Shown: positions 34,362 to 45,610, counted from the stretch's first letter. The stretch: DNA of 64,000 bases from Reyranella sp. (GCA_019750135.1 JAIEOV010000013.1:1-64000), one strand, 5' to 3'. Notes: generated from the sequence alone by a model not told the origin. Made by a program: numbers and translations.

Positions 34362-36875
34362 GTGACCGATACATTCTACGCTCTGCTCGCCATCTCCATG
34401 GTGCTGGTGGTGGTGAGCCTGCTGGTACCGGTGGCCGAGCGCTTTCGTCTGCCGCACACCGTCCTGCTGGCCATCGCCGGCATGGGCATGGGCTTCCTGG
34501 GCTCGTGGCTGATCACCAGCGGCGTCAAGCTGGGCGCGCTGGGCGACGCCTTCGTCGGCCTCGACAAGCTCGAGGTCGGCGCCGACATGTTCCTGCCCCT
34601 GTTCCTGCCGCCCCTGCTGTTCACCGCCGGCCTCAACATCGAGGTGCGACGGCTGATGGACGAGGTCCATGCCGTGCTGCTGCTGGCCATCGTCGCGGTG
34701 GTGGTGTGCATCGCCTGCGTCGGCTTCGTGGTGCACTGGGCGACCGGCATGGACCTCATCGTCTGCCTGCTGCTGGGCGCAGTGGTGTCGACCACCGATC
34801 CGGCGGCCGTCATCGGCATCTTCCGCGATGTCGGCGCGCCCAAGCGGTTGTCGATCCTGGCCGAGGGCGAATCGCTCCTGAACGATGCCGTCGCCATCGC
34901 CGCCTTCGGCCTGTTCATCGGCATCCTGGTGAGCCGGGTCGATCCGAGTGCCGCCATGCCGGGCTCGCCCAGCGGCGTCGTCGTCGTCTTCCTGCGCGAA
35001 TTCGTGGGCGGGCTCGTGCTGGGCTTCCTGCTGGCCCGGGCCGCTATGTTCATGCTGCCGCGGCTCGGCGAATCGGAGGCCGCCATTGCCTCGATCACGG
35101 TGGCGCTCTCCTATGTCTCCTTCGTCGTCGCCGACCGCTACCTGCATGTCTCGGGCGTGGTCTCGACGGTGATGGCGGCGCTGACGGTCGCGGCTTATGG
35201 CCCCACGCACCTGCATCCGCACCAGTGGACGTCGCTCAAGCGACTGTGGGAGCAGCTCGAGTTCTGGGCGAGCTGCCTGATCTTCGTGCTGGCCTCGATG
35301 CTGGCGGCCAACGTGCTGCTGCAGATCACCTGGCTCTACTTCCTGGCGGTGGCCGCCGTGGCGATCGGCGCCTTCACGGCGCGCGGCCTGGTCGTGTTCG
35401 GCATGCTTCCCGTGCTGGAGAAGCTCAAGCTCGTGCAGCCGGTCGACAACCGATACAAGGCCATCCTGGTCTGGGGCGGACTGCGCGGCGCGGTGACGAT
35501 CGTGCTGGCCATGGTGGCGGCCGGCAATGACAAGCTGCCCGAGCATACCCGGGAGTTCATCGCACTCTCGGCCACTCTGTTCGTGCTGTTCACGCTGTTC
35601 GTCAACGCAACGACGCTCGGCCTGTTCATGCATGCGCTGGGTCTCGACAAGCTGTCGCGCCTGGAACTCGCCCGGCGTGATCGCGTGCTGGCGCTGTCGA
35701 AGATCAACGTCGAGCGGCATCTGGCGCAGATCATCCGCCGCCGCAATGCCCGCATCGAGGGCCTGGCCGCCGATCCCGCGTCGGCGGGCGAGCCCGAGAT
35801 CGAGGACGTGCCGGCTGATCTGGCGCTCGATCTCGATGAACGCGTCAAGGTCGGCCTGGTGACACTGTGTTCGCGCGAAAAGGAGCTCTATCTCGAGCAG
35901 TTCGAGCAGCAGATCCTGTCGCGCCGCATGGTCGCCGTGCTGACGGCGAGCGCCGATCGGTTGATCGACAATGTGCGCGACAAGGGTGTGGCCGGATACG
36001 AAGCATGGCTGGTCGACATCTCGCGGCCCGATCTCGGCTTCCGCCTGGCCCTCTGGCTGCATCGGCGGCTCGGTCTCGAGCGCATGCTGACCGAGCGCCT
36101 GGCCGACCGCTTCGAGACGCTGATGGTGACGCAGAGCGTGCTGGTCGAGCTTGCGGCGTTCAACATCAGCTCGGTGGCCGATCTTTTGGGCAGCGACGCC
36201 GAGGCGCAACTCGCGGCCGTGATCGAGAATCGCCAGGAGGCGGTCGAGAGTGCGTTCAAGGCCTTGTCTCTGCAGTATCCCGGCTATGCCGAATCGATCG
36301 AGACGCGGCAGCTCGAGCGCGCCGCCATCCGTTTCGAATCGACCGAGTACAACCGCCGCCTGCGCGAGGGCATCATCAGCCGCGAGGTCTACAACGACCT
36401 GCGCGAGCAGCTGGCCGAGCGACGCGGCGCCATCAGCAAGCGGCCGCCGCTCGACCTCGGCCTGGAGCTGGCCAAGATGATCGAGCGCGTGCCGCTGTTC
36501 GCCTCGCTCGACCGGCCGGCGGTGGTCGAGCTCAGCAAGCGGCTGCGCGCCGTCGTGGCGCTGCCGGGCGAGAAGATCATCAGCATCGGCGGTCCGCCCG
36601 ATTCGATGTACTTCATCGCCGCCGGCCATGTGACGGTGATGCTGCCGAACTTCCAGGTGACCCTGAAGGAAGGCGACTTCGTGGGCGAGATGGGCCTGAT
36701 CAGCGATTCGCCGCGCAGCGCCGACGTGGTGTCCGACGGCTACAGCCATCTGCTGGCTCTTTATCGCAAGGACTTCCGGGCCCTGCTGGCCAAGCGCCCG
36801 GCCGTCCGCACAGAGATCGAGGCCATGGCCGCCCGCCGCGTTGCCGAGAACGAAGGCAAGGCGGCAGCGTCCTAG
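34362..36875 (+). CDS. CPA1 Na+/H+ antiporter with C-terminal cyclic nucleotide-binding domain
   Basis: An 837-residue protein starting at GTG. Residues 1-430 form about 12 membrane helices of the CPA1/NhaP family, with STTDPAAVIGIF and EGESLLNDAVAIAAFG providing the acidic transport residues. A cytosolic helical linker (430-690) leads to a cyclic nucleotide-binding domain (about 700-820: VPLFASLDRPAVVELSKRL, GDFVGEMGLISDSPRSADV). The architecture resembles sperm-NHE/SOS1-like antiporters and suggests cation/proton exchange gated by a nucleotide. Monocistronic here. Confidence 0.93.
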   Translation: MTDTFYALLAISMVLVVVSLLVPVAERFRLPHTVLLAIAGMGMGFLGSWLITSGVKLGALGDAFVGLDKLEVGADMFLPLFLPPLLFTAGLNIEVRRLMDEVHAVLLLAIVAVVVCIACVGFVVHWATGMDLIVCLLLGAVVSTTDPAAVIGIFRDVGAPKRLSILAEGESLLNDAVAIAAFGLFIGILVSRVDPSAAMPGSPSGVVVVFLREFVGGLVLGFLLARAAMFMLPRLGESEAAIASITVALSYVSFVVADRYLHVSGVVSTVMAALTVAAYGPTHLHPHQWTSLKRLWEQLEFWASCLIFVLASMLAANVLLQITWLYFLAVAAVAIGAFTARGLVVFGMLPVLEKLKLVQPVDNRYKAILVWGGLRGAVTIVLAMVAAGNDKLPEHTREFIALSATLFVLFTLFVNATTLGLFMHALGLDKLSRLELARRDRVLALSKINVERHLAQIIRRRNARIEGLAADPASAGEPEIEDVPADLALDLDERVKVGLVTLCSREKELYLEQFEQQILSRRMVAVLTASADRLIDNVRDKGVAGYEAWLVDISRPDLGFRLALWLHRRLGLERMLTERLADRFETLMVTQSVLVELAAFNISSVADLLGSDAEAQLAAVIENRQEAVESAFKALSLQYPGYAESIETRQLERAAIRFESTEYNRRLREGIISREVYNDLREQLAERRGAISKRPPLDLGLELAKMIERVPLFASLDRPAVVELSKRLRAVVALPGEKIISIGGPPDSMYFIAAGHVTVMLPNFQVTLKEGDFVGEMGLISDSPRSADVVSDGYSHLLALYRKDFRALLAKRPAVRTEIEAMAARRVAENEGKAAAS

Positions 36876-36876
36876 T

Positions 36877-36931
36877 CTTCCGGACCGCCGGCTCATGAGC
36901 TTGGGCCGGCGGGACGCCGGCGGTCCAGAAG
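36877..36931. repeat. inverted repeat between converging genes
   Basis: Arms 36877-36892 and 36916-36931 are inverted with one mismatch (CCGGACCGCCGG facing its complement), with TCATGAGC in the centre. It separates the antiporter and the AlkD-like gene, and may act as a bidirectional terminator or belong to the REP-like family in this window. Confidence 0.6.
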
Positions 36932-36934
36932 AGC

Positions 36935-37603
36935 TTAGAGATATTTCGACGCCTCGCGGCGCGCGACGCCCTTCAGGGCGGCGCCGTGTTCGACGAGGAA
37001 CCGCCTGACGCGGACCGGGTCGCGCTTGGACAACTCGCGCAGCCACCAGCCGATCGCTTTCTGGATGAACCACTCGCGATCGCCGGCAAGGCGCGCGGCC
37101 CATTGCAGCATGCGTTCGGGATCGCGGCCTTTGCGCGTCCAGGCGAGGGTGAAGACCAGCGCCGCGCGCCGCGTCCAGAGGTGTGGGCTCTCCACCCAGC
37201 CTTCGACGATGTCGAGGCGGCGCGGATCGTGCAGCAGGCAGCGTGCGGCGACCGGGGCGAGATTGTCGGCCACCGCCCAGCCGTCGAGGTCGGCCATGCG
37301 CGCCGTCACGAAGCGCCACAACGGCTCGTTCGGCGGCACGCTCGGCGGCGCCAGCACACGGCCGGCGACGATCTTCAGGTCCCACACCGGCTCACGCCAC
37401 AGCCGGCGGCTGAGCGCCAGTCGGTCACCGGCCGGGACGTCCTTCAGGATCTCTCGGATCGCCTCGTCCATCTGCGGCAGGGACACCCCCCAGTGCTGCC
37501 AGGCCGACTTTTGGTAGCTTTTTTCCTTCTCGGCCCGCGCCGGGCTGCCCGACGTCCGTAGACGGCGGGTGAGGCTGGCATAGAGGCGGTCCGTGGCGGT
37601 CAT
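36935..37603 (-). CDS. DNA alkylation repair protein, AlkD-like HEAT repeats
   Basis: About 222 residues with the AlkD-family signature: KSYQKSAWQHWGVSLPQM, WVESPHLWTRRAALVF, and REWFIQKAIGWWLRE. AlkD glycosylases remove positively charged alkylated bases using a HEAT-repeat cradle. An ATG three codons earlier (37612) is an equal start candidate; neither has a strong ribosome site. It is divergent from gatC (88 bp). Confidence 0.88.
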   Translation of the reverse strand: MTATDRLYASLTRRLRTSGSPARAEKEKSYQKSAWQHWGVSLPQMDEAIREILKDVPAGDRLALSRRLWREPVWDLKIVAGRVLAPPSVPPNEPLWRFVTARMADLDGWAVADNLAPVAARCLLHDPRRLDIVEGWVESPHLWTRRAALVFTLAWTRKGRDPERMLQWAARLAGDREWFIQKAIGWWLRELSKRDPVRVRRFLVEHGAALKGVARREASKYL

Positions 37604-37691
37604 GGACCGCATCGTAGCAAGGCTGCGGTCCGGTTGCTCCTGCGGAGCAAACCGGCTACCAACCGCGCCATTCAAGCGTTTGGAGCTAGGT

Positions 37692-38009
37692 ATGTCGCTC
37701 GACAAGGACGCCGTGGCGCGCATTGCGCATCTGGCTCGTCTGAAAGTGCCCGATGAAGAACTGGCGCCGCTGGCCGGCGAACTGTCGGGGATTCTTGCCT
37801 GGATCGAGCAACTGAACGAGGTCGACACCAAGAACGTAGAGCCGATGTCCTCGGTGTCCGACGTGACGTTGCCCCAGCGCGAGGACAAGGTGACCGACGG
37901 TGGCATCGCCGAGAAGATCCTGGCCAACGCGCCGGGCGGCGCCGTCTATATCGAGCAGACCGACAAGAACGCCGGCGGCTTCTTCACGGTCCCCAAGGTG
38001 GTGGAGTAG
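37692..38009 (+). CDS. gatC: Asp-tRNA(Asn)/Glu-tRNA(Gln) amidotransferase subunit C
   Basis: A 105-residue GatC subunit that holds GatA and GatB together. The sequence DAVARIAHLARLKVPDEEL and the C-terminal GGFFTVPKVVE are typical. GGAGCTAGG provides the ribosome site. gatA follows after 3 bp, while gatB lies 12 kb away. Confidence 0.97.
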   Translation: MSLDKDAVARIAHLARLKVPDEELAPLAGELSGILAWIEQLNEVDTKNVEPMSSVSDVTLPQREDKVTDGGIAEKILANAPGGAVYIEQTDKNAGGFFTVPKVVE

Positions 38010-38012
38010 GCG

Positions 38013-39485
38013 ATGGCTGCTCTCACCGACCTGACGCTCGCCCAGCTCAAGGCGACGCTGGACAAGAAGGAAGCGAGCGCCGTCGAGGTGGCCGAAGCCC
38101 ATCTCAAGAAGCTCGACGAACATCGCGCGCTCAACGCCTTCATCACCGAGACGCCCGAGCGGGCGCGTGACATGGCCAAGGCCTCCGACGCGCGCCGCGC
38201 CGCGGGGCAGGCCGGGCTGCTGGACGGTGTCCCGCTCGCCATCAAGGACCTGTTCTGCACCGAAGGCGTGCGGACCACGGCGGGGTCACACATCCTCGAA
38301 GGCTTCGTGCCGCCGTATGAGAGCACGGTGACCGCCAACCTGTGGAAGGCGGGCGCCGTGATGGTCGGCAAGACCAACCTCGACGAGTTCGCCATGGGCT
38401 CGTCGAACATGACGAGCTACTTCGGCGGCGTCGAGAACCCGTGGAAGAAGCGCGGCGACAACCGCAAGCTGGTGCCCGGCGGCTCGTCGGGCGGCTCGGC
38501 GGCCGTGGTTGCGGCCTACATGGTGCCGGGCAGCACGGGCACCGACACCGGCGGCTCGATCCGCCAGCCGGCGGCGTTCTGCGGCATCGTCGGGCTGAAG
38601 CCGACCTACGGCCGCTGCTCGCGCTGGGGCGTCGTGGCCTTCGCGAGCTCGCTCGACCAGCCGGGCCCGCTCACCCGCACGGTCGAGGACAGCGCCCTGC
38701 TGCTGCAGGGCATGGCCGGCCACGATCCCAAGGATTCGACGTCGGCGCCGCTCGCGGTGCCCGATTTCGCCGCGGCGGCGCGCAACGCCGACATCAAGGG
38801 CCTGCGTGTAGGCATTCCCAAGGAGTACCGAGTCGACGGCACGGCCGCAGAGATCGTGGCGCTGTGGGACAAGGGCATCGAGATGTTGCGGGCCGCGGGC
38901 GCGGTGCCGATCGAGGTGTCGCTGCCGCACACCAAGTATGCCCTGCCGGCCTATTACATCGTGGCGCCGGCCGAGTGCTCGTCGAACCTGGCGCGCTATG
39001 ACGGCGTGCGCTTCGGGCTTCGGGTTCCCGGCAAGGACCTGATCGAGATGTACAAGAACACGCGCGGCGCGGGTTTCGGCAAGGAAGTGCGCCGGCGCAT
39101 CATGATCGGCACCTACGTGCTGTCGGCCGGCTACTACGACGCCTACTACAAGAAAGCCCAGCAGATCCGCGCCCTGATCGCGCGCGACTTCAAGCAGGCC
39201 TTCGAGAAATGCGACGTGCTGCTGACGCCGACCGCGCCCACGGCCGCCTTCGCCGCCGGCGAGAAGATGGACGATCCGGTGACCATGTACCTCAACGACA
39301 TGTTCACCATCCCGGCCTCGATGGCGGGCCTGCCCGGCATCTCCGTGCCGGCCGGCGTCGACAAGGACGGGCTGCCGCTGGGGCTTCAGATCATCGGCCG
39401 CGCCTTCGACGAGGAGACGATGCTGCGGGCAGCGGCGGCGCTCGAGAAGGCGGCGGCGTTCACCCTCAGGCCGACGGGCTACTGA
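38013..39485 (+). CDS. gatA: Asp-tRNA(Asn)/Glu-tRNA(Gln) amidotransferase subunit A
   Basis: A 490-residue amidase that supplies ammonia for transamidation of misacylated tRNAs. The Ser-cisSer-Lys triad is seen in [10 protein letters not shown] (Lys), [14 protein letters not shown] (cis-Ser) and [12 protein letters not shown] (Ser). It is co-transcribed with gatC. Its 3' end overlaps a broken phosphoribosyltransferase gene on the other strand by 20 bp. Confidence 0.98.
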   Translation: MAALTDLTLAQLKATLDKKEASAVEVAEAHLKKLDEHRALNAFITETPERARDMAKASDARRAAGQAGLLDGVPLAIKDLFCTEGVRTTAGSHILEGFVPPYESTVTANLWKAGAVMVGKTNLDEFAMGSSNMTSYFGGVENPWKKRGDNRKLVPGGSSGGSAAVVAAYMVPGSTGTDTGGSIRQPAAFCGIVGLKPTYGRCSRWGVVAFASSLDQPGPLTRTVEDSALLLQGMAGHDPKDSTSAPLAVPDFAAAARNADIKGLRVGIPKEYRVDGTAAEIVALWDKGIEMLRAAGAVPIEVSLPHTKYALPAYYIVAPAECSSNLARYDGVRFGLRVPGKDLIEMYKNTRGAGFGKEVRRRIMIGTYVLSAGYYDAYYKKAQQIRALIARDFKQAFEKCDVLLTPTAPTAAFAAGEKMDDPVTMYLNDMFTIPASMAGLPGISVPAGVDKDGLPLGLQIIGRAFDEETMLRAAAALEKAAAFTLRPTGY

Positions 39486-40040
39486 GCGGTTCGCCCGCCG
39501 CGCACATCGGACACGCGGCAGGTTCCCACAAGTCGTTGGGCAGTCGGGCGACGGCTTCGACGGCAAGCTTGTTGGCTGCGAAGTGGGTTGGCACCGTCTC
39601 TCCCAGGATCAGCAAGGCGCCGACGGCAACCGGACGGGCGCCTAGTGCCGTGAGCGCGGCGTAGGTCGCGCGCGTTGCCGAACCGGCATTGATGGCATCG
39701 TCCACGATCGCAACGGCGCGACCGCGCAGGTGATTGTGAAGACGTCGGGGATGACGTAGGTCACGCTTCCGCTGTCGATTAGTCGCTCAGCGAAGGCGAA
39801 GCGGACACCGAGGTCAGCCGCCACCATTTCGGCAACGAAGGCGCCGCCAACCAGCGGGCCGACCACGGCCTCCACGCCGTGCCCACCCAGCCGTCGCGCC
39901 AGCTCGTTCGTGAAGGGCCGTAAGGCAGCCGGGCGCAGAAACAGTGTATCGAGATCGAGCCACAGATTGCCGTGATGACCCGACTCCAGGAGGAAGTGTC
40001 TGCGCCTGGCGGAGAGGAGACCGAGAAGCTGCTCTTCCAT
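39466..40040 (-). pseudogene. orotate phosphoribosyltransferase-like gene, frameshifted
   Basis: The N-terminal part (MEEQLLGLLSARRRHFLLES ... VTYVIP) and the C-terminal part (HNHLRGRAVAIVDDAINAGS ... CPMCAAGEP) of one type I phosphoribosyltransferase occupy two frames. Restoring one C in the run at 39747-39750 joins them as VIPRRLHNHLRGRAVAIVDD. VDDAINAGS is the PRPP-binding loop in a PyrE-like variant. With a C-terminal CPMC pair it differs from standard PyrE, so it may not be the housekeeping enzyme. It is either a fresh mutation or a sequencing slip. Confidence 0.8.
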
Positions 40041-40070
40041 ATGACTCAAATCCTTGGGATGGTCCCGCCC

Positions 40071-40682
40071 ATGTCTCTCGAACTATACGCCGCTTACCTC
40101 CTCGCCTGCCTGATCGTCGTGCTGGTGCCCGGCCCGACGGTGACGCTGATCCTCGCCAACAGTATCCGCCACGGCACGCGCGCCGGGCTGCTGAACGTGC
40201 TCGGCACGCAGGTCGGCCTTGCCCTGATGATCGGCGTGGTCGGCCTCGGCCTTACCTCGCTCATGGAATCCGCTGGTCACTGGTTCGACTGGCTGCGGTT
40301 GGCGGGTGCAGCCTATCTCGTATGGCTTGGCTGGAAGATGATTCGATCGAGCGGTGGGTCAGGCGAAGGCGATGCGGCAGCGCCGCCCCGTGGCGGCTTC
40401 CTCACGCAAGGGGCACTGGTTGCTCTCAGCAACCCCAAGACCCTGATTTTCTTCGGCGCCTTCTTCCCGCAGTTCATCGATCCGGCGCGCGATCATGGCC
40501 TGCAGATCCTGATCATGGGCCTGACGGCAATGTTGGTCGCGGCCGTGTCCGACAGCGTCTACGCGCTCGCCGCTGGCCGCGCCGGCCGGGCGCTTTCCGC
40601 CAAGCGAGTGCGACTGCTGTCGCGCGTCAGTGGCGGATTTCTCATAGGTGGTGGCCTCTGGCTGGCGTTCTCTCGGCGCTGA
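40071..40682 (+). CDS. LysE/RhtB family amino-acid exporter
   Basis: A 203-residue membrane protein with about six hydrophobic segments. The family hallmark VLVPGPTVTLILANSIRHGTRAG opens the protein, followed by GAAYLVWLGWKMI and ALSNPKTLIFFGAFFPQF. Such proteins export amino acids or related metabolites. ATGs at 40041 and 40071 are both in frame; the latter starts the first helix. It is divergent from the phosphoribosyltransferase gene. Confidence 0.93.
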   Translation: MSLELYAAYLLACLIVVLVPGPTVTLILANSIRHGTRAGLLNVLGTQVGLALMIGVVGLGLTSLMESAGHWFDWLRLAGAAYLVWLGWKMIRSSGGSGEGDAAAPPRGGFLTQGALVALSNPKTLIFFGAFFPQFIDPARDHGLQILIMGLTAMLVAAVSDSVYALAAGRAGRALSAKRVRLLSRVSGGFLIGGGLWLAFSRR

Positions 40683-40720
40683 CGATCCGGTAAACTCCTG
40701 TTCATATGGGAGAAGCGAAC

Positions 40721-42434
<1,714 letters not shown>

Positions 42435-42445
<11 letters not shown>

Positions 42446-42755
42446 CCAAGACGATGCCGGTCACGACGAGGCCGATCCCGAGAAGGTGAACCGGCGGCAG
42501 GCGCTCCTGGAAGGCGAATGCCGCCGCCACCGTGATGACGGCAAAACTGGCGCCGGTGAAAACCGGGTAGGCCACGGAGAGGGGGATCGCCTTGATCGAG
42601 CGTGCAAACAGGAACGTATTGGCGGCGCCGAACATCAGCCCGACTGCGAAGACCGGCCACCAGATGCGCGGGACAGCGTCGGCGATCGACCTATAGACGA
42701 GGTACGACGCGACATTGAGCAGAACCGCACAGCCAAGTTGGCCGTAGGCGGTCAT
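42435..42755 (-). CDS. small multidrug resistance-like four-helix membrane protein
   Basis: A 106-residue protein with four hydrophobic helices, aligned with the SMR/EamA-like family. In EmrE the essential Glu14 lies in AILAEV; the matching position here is Asn (AVLLNV), so proton-coupled drug export by the EmrE mechanism is doubtful. Its start overlaps the P450 stop by ATGA, so it is co-translated with the P450. It may instead work as a lipid or small-metabolite flippase. Confidence 0.8.
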
Positions 42756-43969
42756 AGCGCGACCGGCAGCGTCTCCAGGCCGCGGAGGGTGAATGTCGGG
42801 CGCCGGGTCGGTGGTGCCGCCAGCTCCATCGACGGGAACGCCGCGAGCAGGGCCTTGAAGGCGATGTCGCCTTCCATGCGCGCCAGCGCCGCGCCCAGGC
42901 AGTGGTGGATGCCGCCGCCGAAGGCGACGTGCTTGCGGGCGTCGCGCGTGACGTCGAGACGGTGAGGATCGGGGAAGGCCGCGGGATCGCGATTGGCCGC
43001 GCCCAGGATCAGCAGGAGTTCGTCTCCTTTCTTGACCCTTTGCCCGAACAGCTCGAGGTCCTCCATGGCGACGCGCTGGTTGATCTGCACCGGTCCGTCG
43101 AAGCGCAGGAACTCGTCGACCGACGGGCCGATCAGCTCGGGCCGTTGCTGCAGCAGGGCGAACTGGTCGGGCGCCCGCAGCAGCGCCAGCGCGGCATTGC
43201 CGATGAGGTTCACCGTCGTCTCGTGGCCCGCGACCAGCAGGAGTTGGGCGAGGGAGACGATCTCGCGCGCGGTGATGCTGTCGCCGTCGACGTCCACCGC
43301 AGCCAGCGCCGACAGAAGATCATCGCCCGGCTCGCGCCGCCGCTCGGCCAGAAGGTCGCCGATGTAGGTCTGGATGTTCTGGCGCGCGGCGACGATCGCG
43401 GCTTCGACTTCCGGGCTGCGCAGGATCGAGGGATCGAGCGAGCGGGCAATCCCGCGCGACCAGTCGGTGAAGATCGCCTCGTCGCGCGCCGGCACGCCGA
43501 GCAGCGTGCAGATGACGCGTACGGGCAGGGGATAGGCAAAGGCCTCGATCAGGTCGACCGCGCCGCGTTGTTGCGCCATGGCCTCGATCAGCTCGTCGGT
43601 GATGCCCTCGGTGGCGGCGCGCAGATCTTCGATGCGTCGCGGCGTGAAGGCGCGGGCGACCAGGCCACGCAACCGGGTGTGGTCCGGCGGGTCCATGAAC
43701 AAGAGACTGCGCCCGCGGTTGGGGTCGCGTTCCTGGCCGGCCTTGGTCGTGGCGTGCTGGACCTCGTCGGTCGACAGCCGGGGATGGCGCAGCATGGCCG
43801 TCACCTCGGCGTGGCCCAGGGCGAACCAGATCGTGTCGGCGACGCGCAGCAGCGGCGCGGTGCCGCGGAAGCGTTCGTAGAACGGATAGGGATCCTCGCG
43901 GAAGGCGGGCTTCATCGCCTCGAGGAAGAAATTGTCGGCCACGGACGGCGCGGTTGCGGACTGGCTCAT
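42752..43969 (-). CDS. cytochrome P450
   Basis: About 405 residues of a soluble bacterial class I P450. Seen are the oxygen-binding helix LLVAGHETTVNL, the E..R pair in DEFLRFDGPVQ, and the heme loop FGGGIHHCLGAALAR with the thiolate cysteine. No ferredoxin or reductase gene is adjacent. The ATG at 43969 has AGGGG at good spacing and is preferred to 43987. It is divergent from a TetR gene with a perfect palindrome between, and co-translated with an SMR-like gene. Confidence 0.95.
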   Translation of the reverse strand: MSQSATAPSVADNFFLEAMKPAFREDPYPFYERFRGTAPLLRVADTIWFALGHAEVTAMLRHPRLSTDEVQHATTKAGQERDPNRGRSLLFMDPPDHTRLRGLVARAFTPRRIEDLRAATEGITDELIEAMAQQRGAVDLIEAFAYPLPVRVICTLLGVPARDEAIFTDWSRGIARSLDPSILRSPEVEAAIVAARQNIQTYIGDLLAERRREPGDDLLSALAAVDVDGDSITAREIVSLAQLLLVAGHETTVNLIGNAALALLRAPDQFALLQQRPELIGPSVDEFLRFDGPVQINQRVAMEDLELFGQRVKKGDELLLILGAANRDPAAFPDPHRLDVTRDARKHVAFGGGIHHCLGAALARMEGDIAFKALLAAFPSMELAAPPTRRPTFTLRGLETLPVAL

Positions 43970-43988
43970 GACGGGCCCCTTGTGCAAC

Positions 43989-44008
43989 TCGATACAGTAA
44001 TGTATCGA
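43989..44008. promoter_or_regulatory. TetR-type operator palindrome
   Basis: TCGATACA-GTAA-TGTATCGA is a perfect inverted repeat with 8-bp arms, between the divergent P450 and TetR starts. Its position and symmetry fit autorepression by the TetR protein and repression of the P450/SMR operon. Confidence 0.7.
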
Positions 44009-44035
44009 ATTGCAAATGTGATAGATTTGCCGCGA

Positions 44036-44623
44036 ATGTCAAGAGTAAGAACCCGTCCGACCCGCGAGGACACGCGGGAAAAGCTGTTCCAGGCCGCCGC
44101 CGAGGTGTTCGAGGAGCAGGGCATCGGTGCTGCCAGCATCGAGGCGATCGCGACTGCCGCCGGGCTGACGCGCGGCGCCTTTTATTCCAATTTCGCCGAC
44201 AAGGACGAGCTGATCATCGGCATGCTGGAGGATCACGTCGATCGCTCCATCCAGCATCACCGCGAGCTGCTGGCGCAGCATCGCACGCCCGAGGATTTCA
44301 TCGCGGCGCTTGCCGCGTCGGACCGCAATCGCCGCGATCCGCTGGGGCGCGCGCCGCTGCTGCATATCGAGCTGGTCCTGTTCGCGGCGCGCTCCGAGCG
44401 CCGGCGGCCCGAGCTCGCCAAGCGCCTGCGGGCTCGCCGCGCCCTGGTCGCAGAGATCCTGAGCGGGATCGGCTTCACCGATCCCGAGCAGGGCAGCGCC
44501 ATGCTGCTGGCGCTCGAGGACGGGTTCAGGCTGCACCGCCTGATCGATCCGGCCTCGACGCCGGCCGACAGCTTCGTGCGCTCGATCGGCGAGCTGCAGA
44601 AGCTGAGAGCGGCGAAGCGCTGA
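44036..44623 (+). CDS. TetR family transcriptional regulator
   Basis: A 195-residue regulator. The N-terminal helix-turn-helix reads TREKLFQAAAEVFEEQGIG then IEAIATAAGLTRGAFYSNFADKDEL, with a helical ligand-binding C-terminal domain. It is divergent from the P450 operon and probably controls it through the palindrome at 43989; the ligand is likely the P450 substrate. The start MSRVRTRPT is chosen; an upstream ATG at 44000 lies inside the palindrome. Confidence 0.92.
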   Translation: MSRVRTRPTREDTREKLFQAAAEVFEEQGIGAASIEAIATAAGLTRGAFYSNFADKDELIIGMLEDHVDRSIQHHRELLAQHRTPEDFIAALAASDRNRRDPLGRAPLLHIELVLFAARSERRRPELAKRLRARRALVAEILSGIGFTDPEQGSAMLLALEDGFRLHRLIDPASTPADSFVRSIGELQKLRAAKR

Positions 44624-44632
44624 GATCGCTTT

Positions 44633-45610
44633 TCAGTCGGTTGCCTTGATGTCGTTGTCCTTGATGACCTTGAACCAGCGTTCCTGCTCGGCCTTGTGGA
44701 AGGCGGCAAATTCCTCGGGCGTGCTGGCGAGGACTTCGAGGTGGATCTGCTCGACGAACTTCTGCATGACGTCGGGCGAGCGCACGGCCTTGGCGAGCTC
44801 GGCGTTCATGCGATCGACGATCGGCCGCGGCATGCCGGCGGGGCCGTAGAGGCCCCACCAGGAATAGGTCGGGTAGGACTTGATGCCCTGCTCGGTGAGA
44901 GTGGGGATGTCGGGAAGCGCCGGCGGCCGCTTCTCTCCGGTGGTGGCCAGCGCTCGGAGCTTGCCGGTCCGGCAATAGGGCACGGCCGACACCAGGGTGG
45001 TGATGCACATGTCGGTGACGCCGGCCAGCGCATCCTGCACCGTGGGCCCGCCGCCCTTGTAGAAGATGAAGTTGGCGTCGAAGCCGTTCTCCTTGCGGAC
45101 ATGGGTCATCAGCAGCAGCGATTGGCTGGCCGACAGCATGCCGATGTTGACCTGGCCCGGCCGCTGGCGGGCGTCGGCCACGACCTCGGCGAAGGTCTTG
45201 TAGGGACGGTCGGGGTGGCAGGTGATGACCAGCGGCGCGCGCCCGACCAGCATCACGTTGAAGAGATCGGAGTCCTTGTAGGTGAGGTTGGGGGTGAAGG
45301 CCGGGCTCAGGATGTGGCTGTCGAAGGTCACCATCCAGGTCTGGCCGTCGGGCGGCGACTTGGCGGCCGCGGTGGCGCCGATCACGCCGGCGGCGCCGGG
45401 CTTGTTCTCGACCACGATCTGCCAGCCGGTGTTGTCTCCCAGCTTGGCGGCGATGATGCGCGCGATCGGATCGGTCCCGCCGCCCGGCGGGAAGGGCACG
45501 ATGAACCTGATCGGCCCCTTCGGCCACTCGGCCTGGGCGTCGACGCGGGATACCCAGAGGGTCGTGCCCAGGCTCGCGGCCAGCACGACTCGGCGGCGCA
45601 AGACGGCCAT
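44633..45610 (-). CDS. tripartite tricarboxylate transporter binding protein (TctC/Bug)
   Basis: A 325-residue periplasmic binding protein with a signal peptide (VVLAASLGTTLWVSRVDA) and the Bug-family core: PIRFIVPFPPGGGTDPIARI, ENKPGAAGVIG and WWGLYGPAGMP. No TctA or TctB membrane gene is nearby, so it is an orphan binding protein. It is clearly related to the gene at 48878, roughly 60% identical by eye. The ligand is probably a carboxylate. Confidence 0.93.
   Translation of the reverse strand: MAVLRRRVVLAASLGTTLWVSRVDAQAEWPKGPIRFIVPFPPGGGTDPIARIIAAKLGDNTGWQIVVENKPGAAGVIGATAAAKSPPDGQTWMVTFDSHILSPAFTPNLTYKDSDLFNVMLVGRAPLVITCHPDRPYKTFAEVVADARQRPGQVNIGMLSASQSLLLMTHVRKENGFDANFIFYKGGGPTVQDALAGVTDMCITTLVSAVPYCRTGKLRALATTGEKRPPALPDIPTLTEQGIKSYPTYSWWGLYGPAGMPRPIVDRMNAELAKAVRSPDVMQKFVEQIHLEVLASTPEEFAAFHKAEQERWFKVIKDNDIKATD

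Noticed and set aside
33516..37385. A 1289-codon minus-strand open frame opposite the antiporter
   Set aside because: It joins the real hydrolase to a long antisense frame produced by GC-rich codon bias. The plus-strand antiporter is clearly real, and the frame beyond the hydrolase has no protein family character.
40041..40043. CATATG at the phosphoribosyltransferase/LysE divide as a shared start
   Set aside because: It is simply two back-to-back ATG codons; the LysE membrane segment starts better at 40071.
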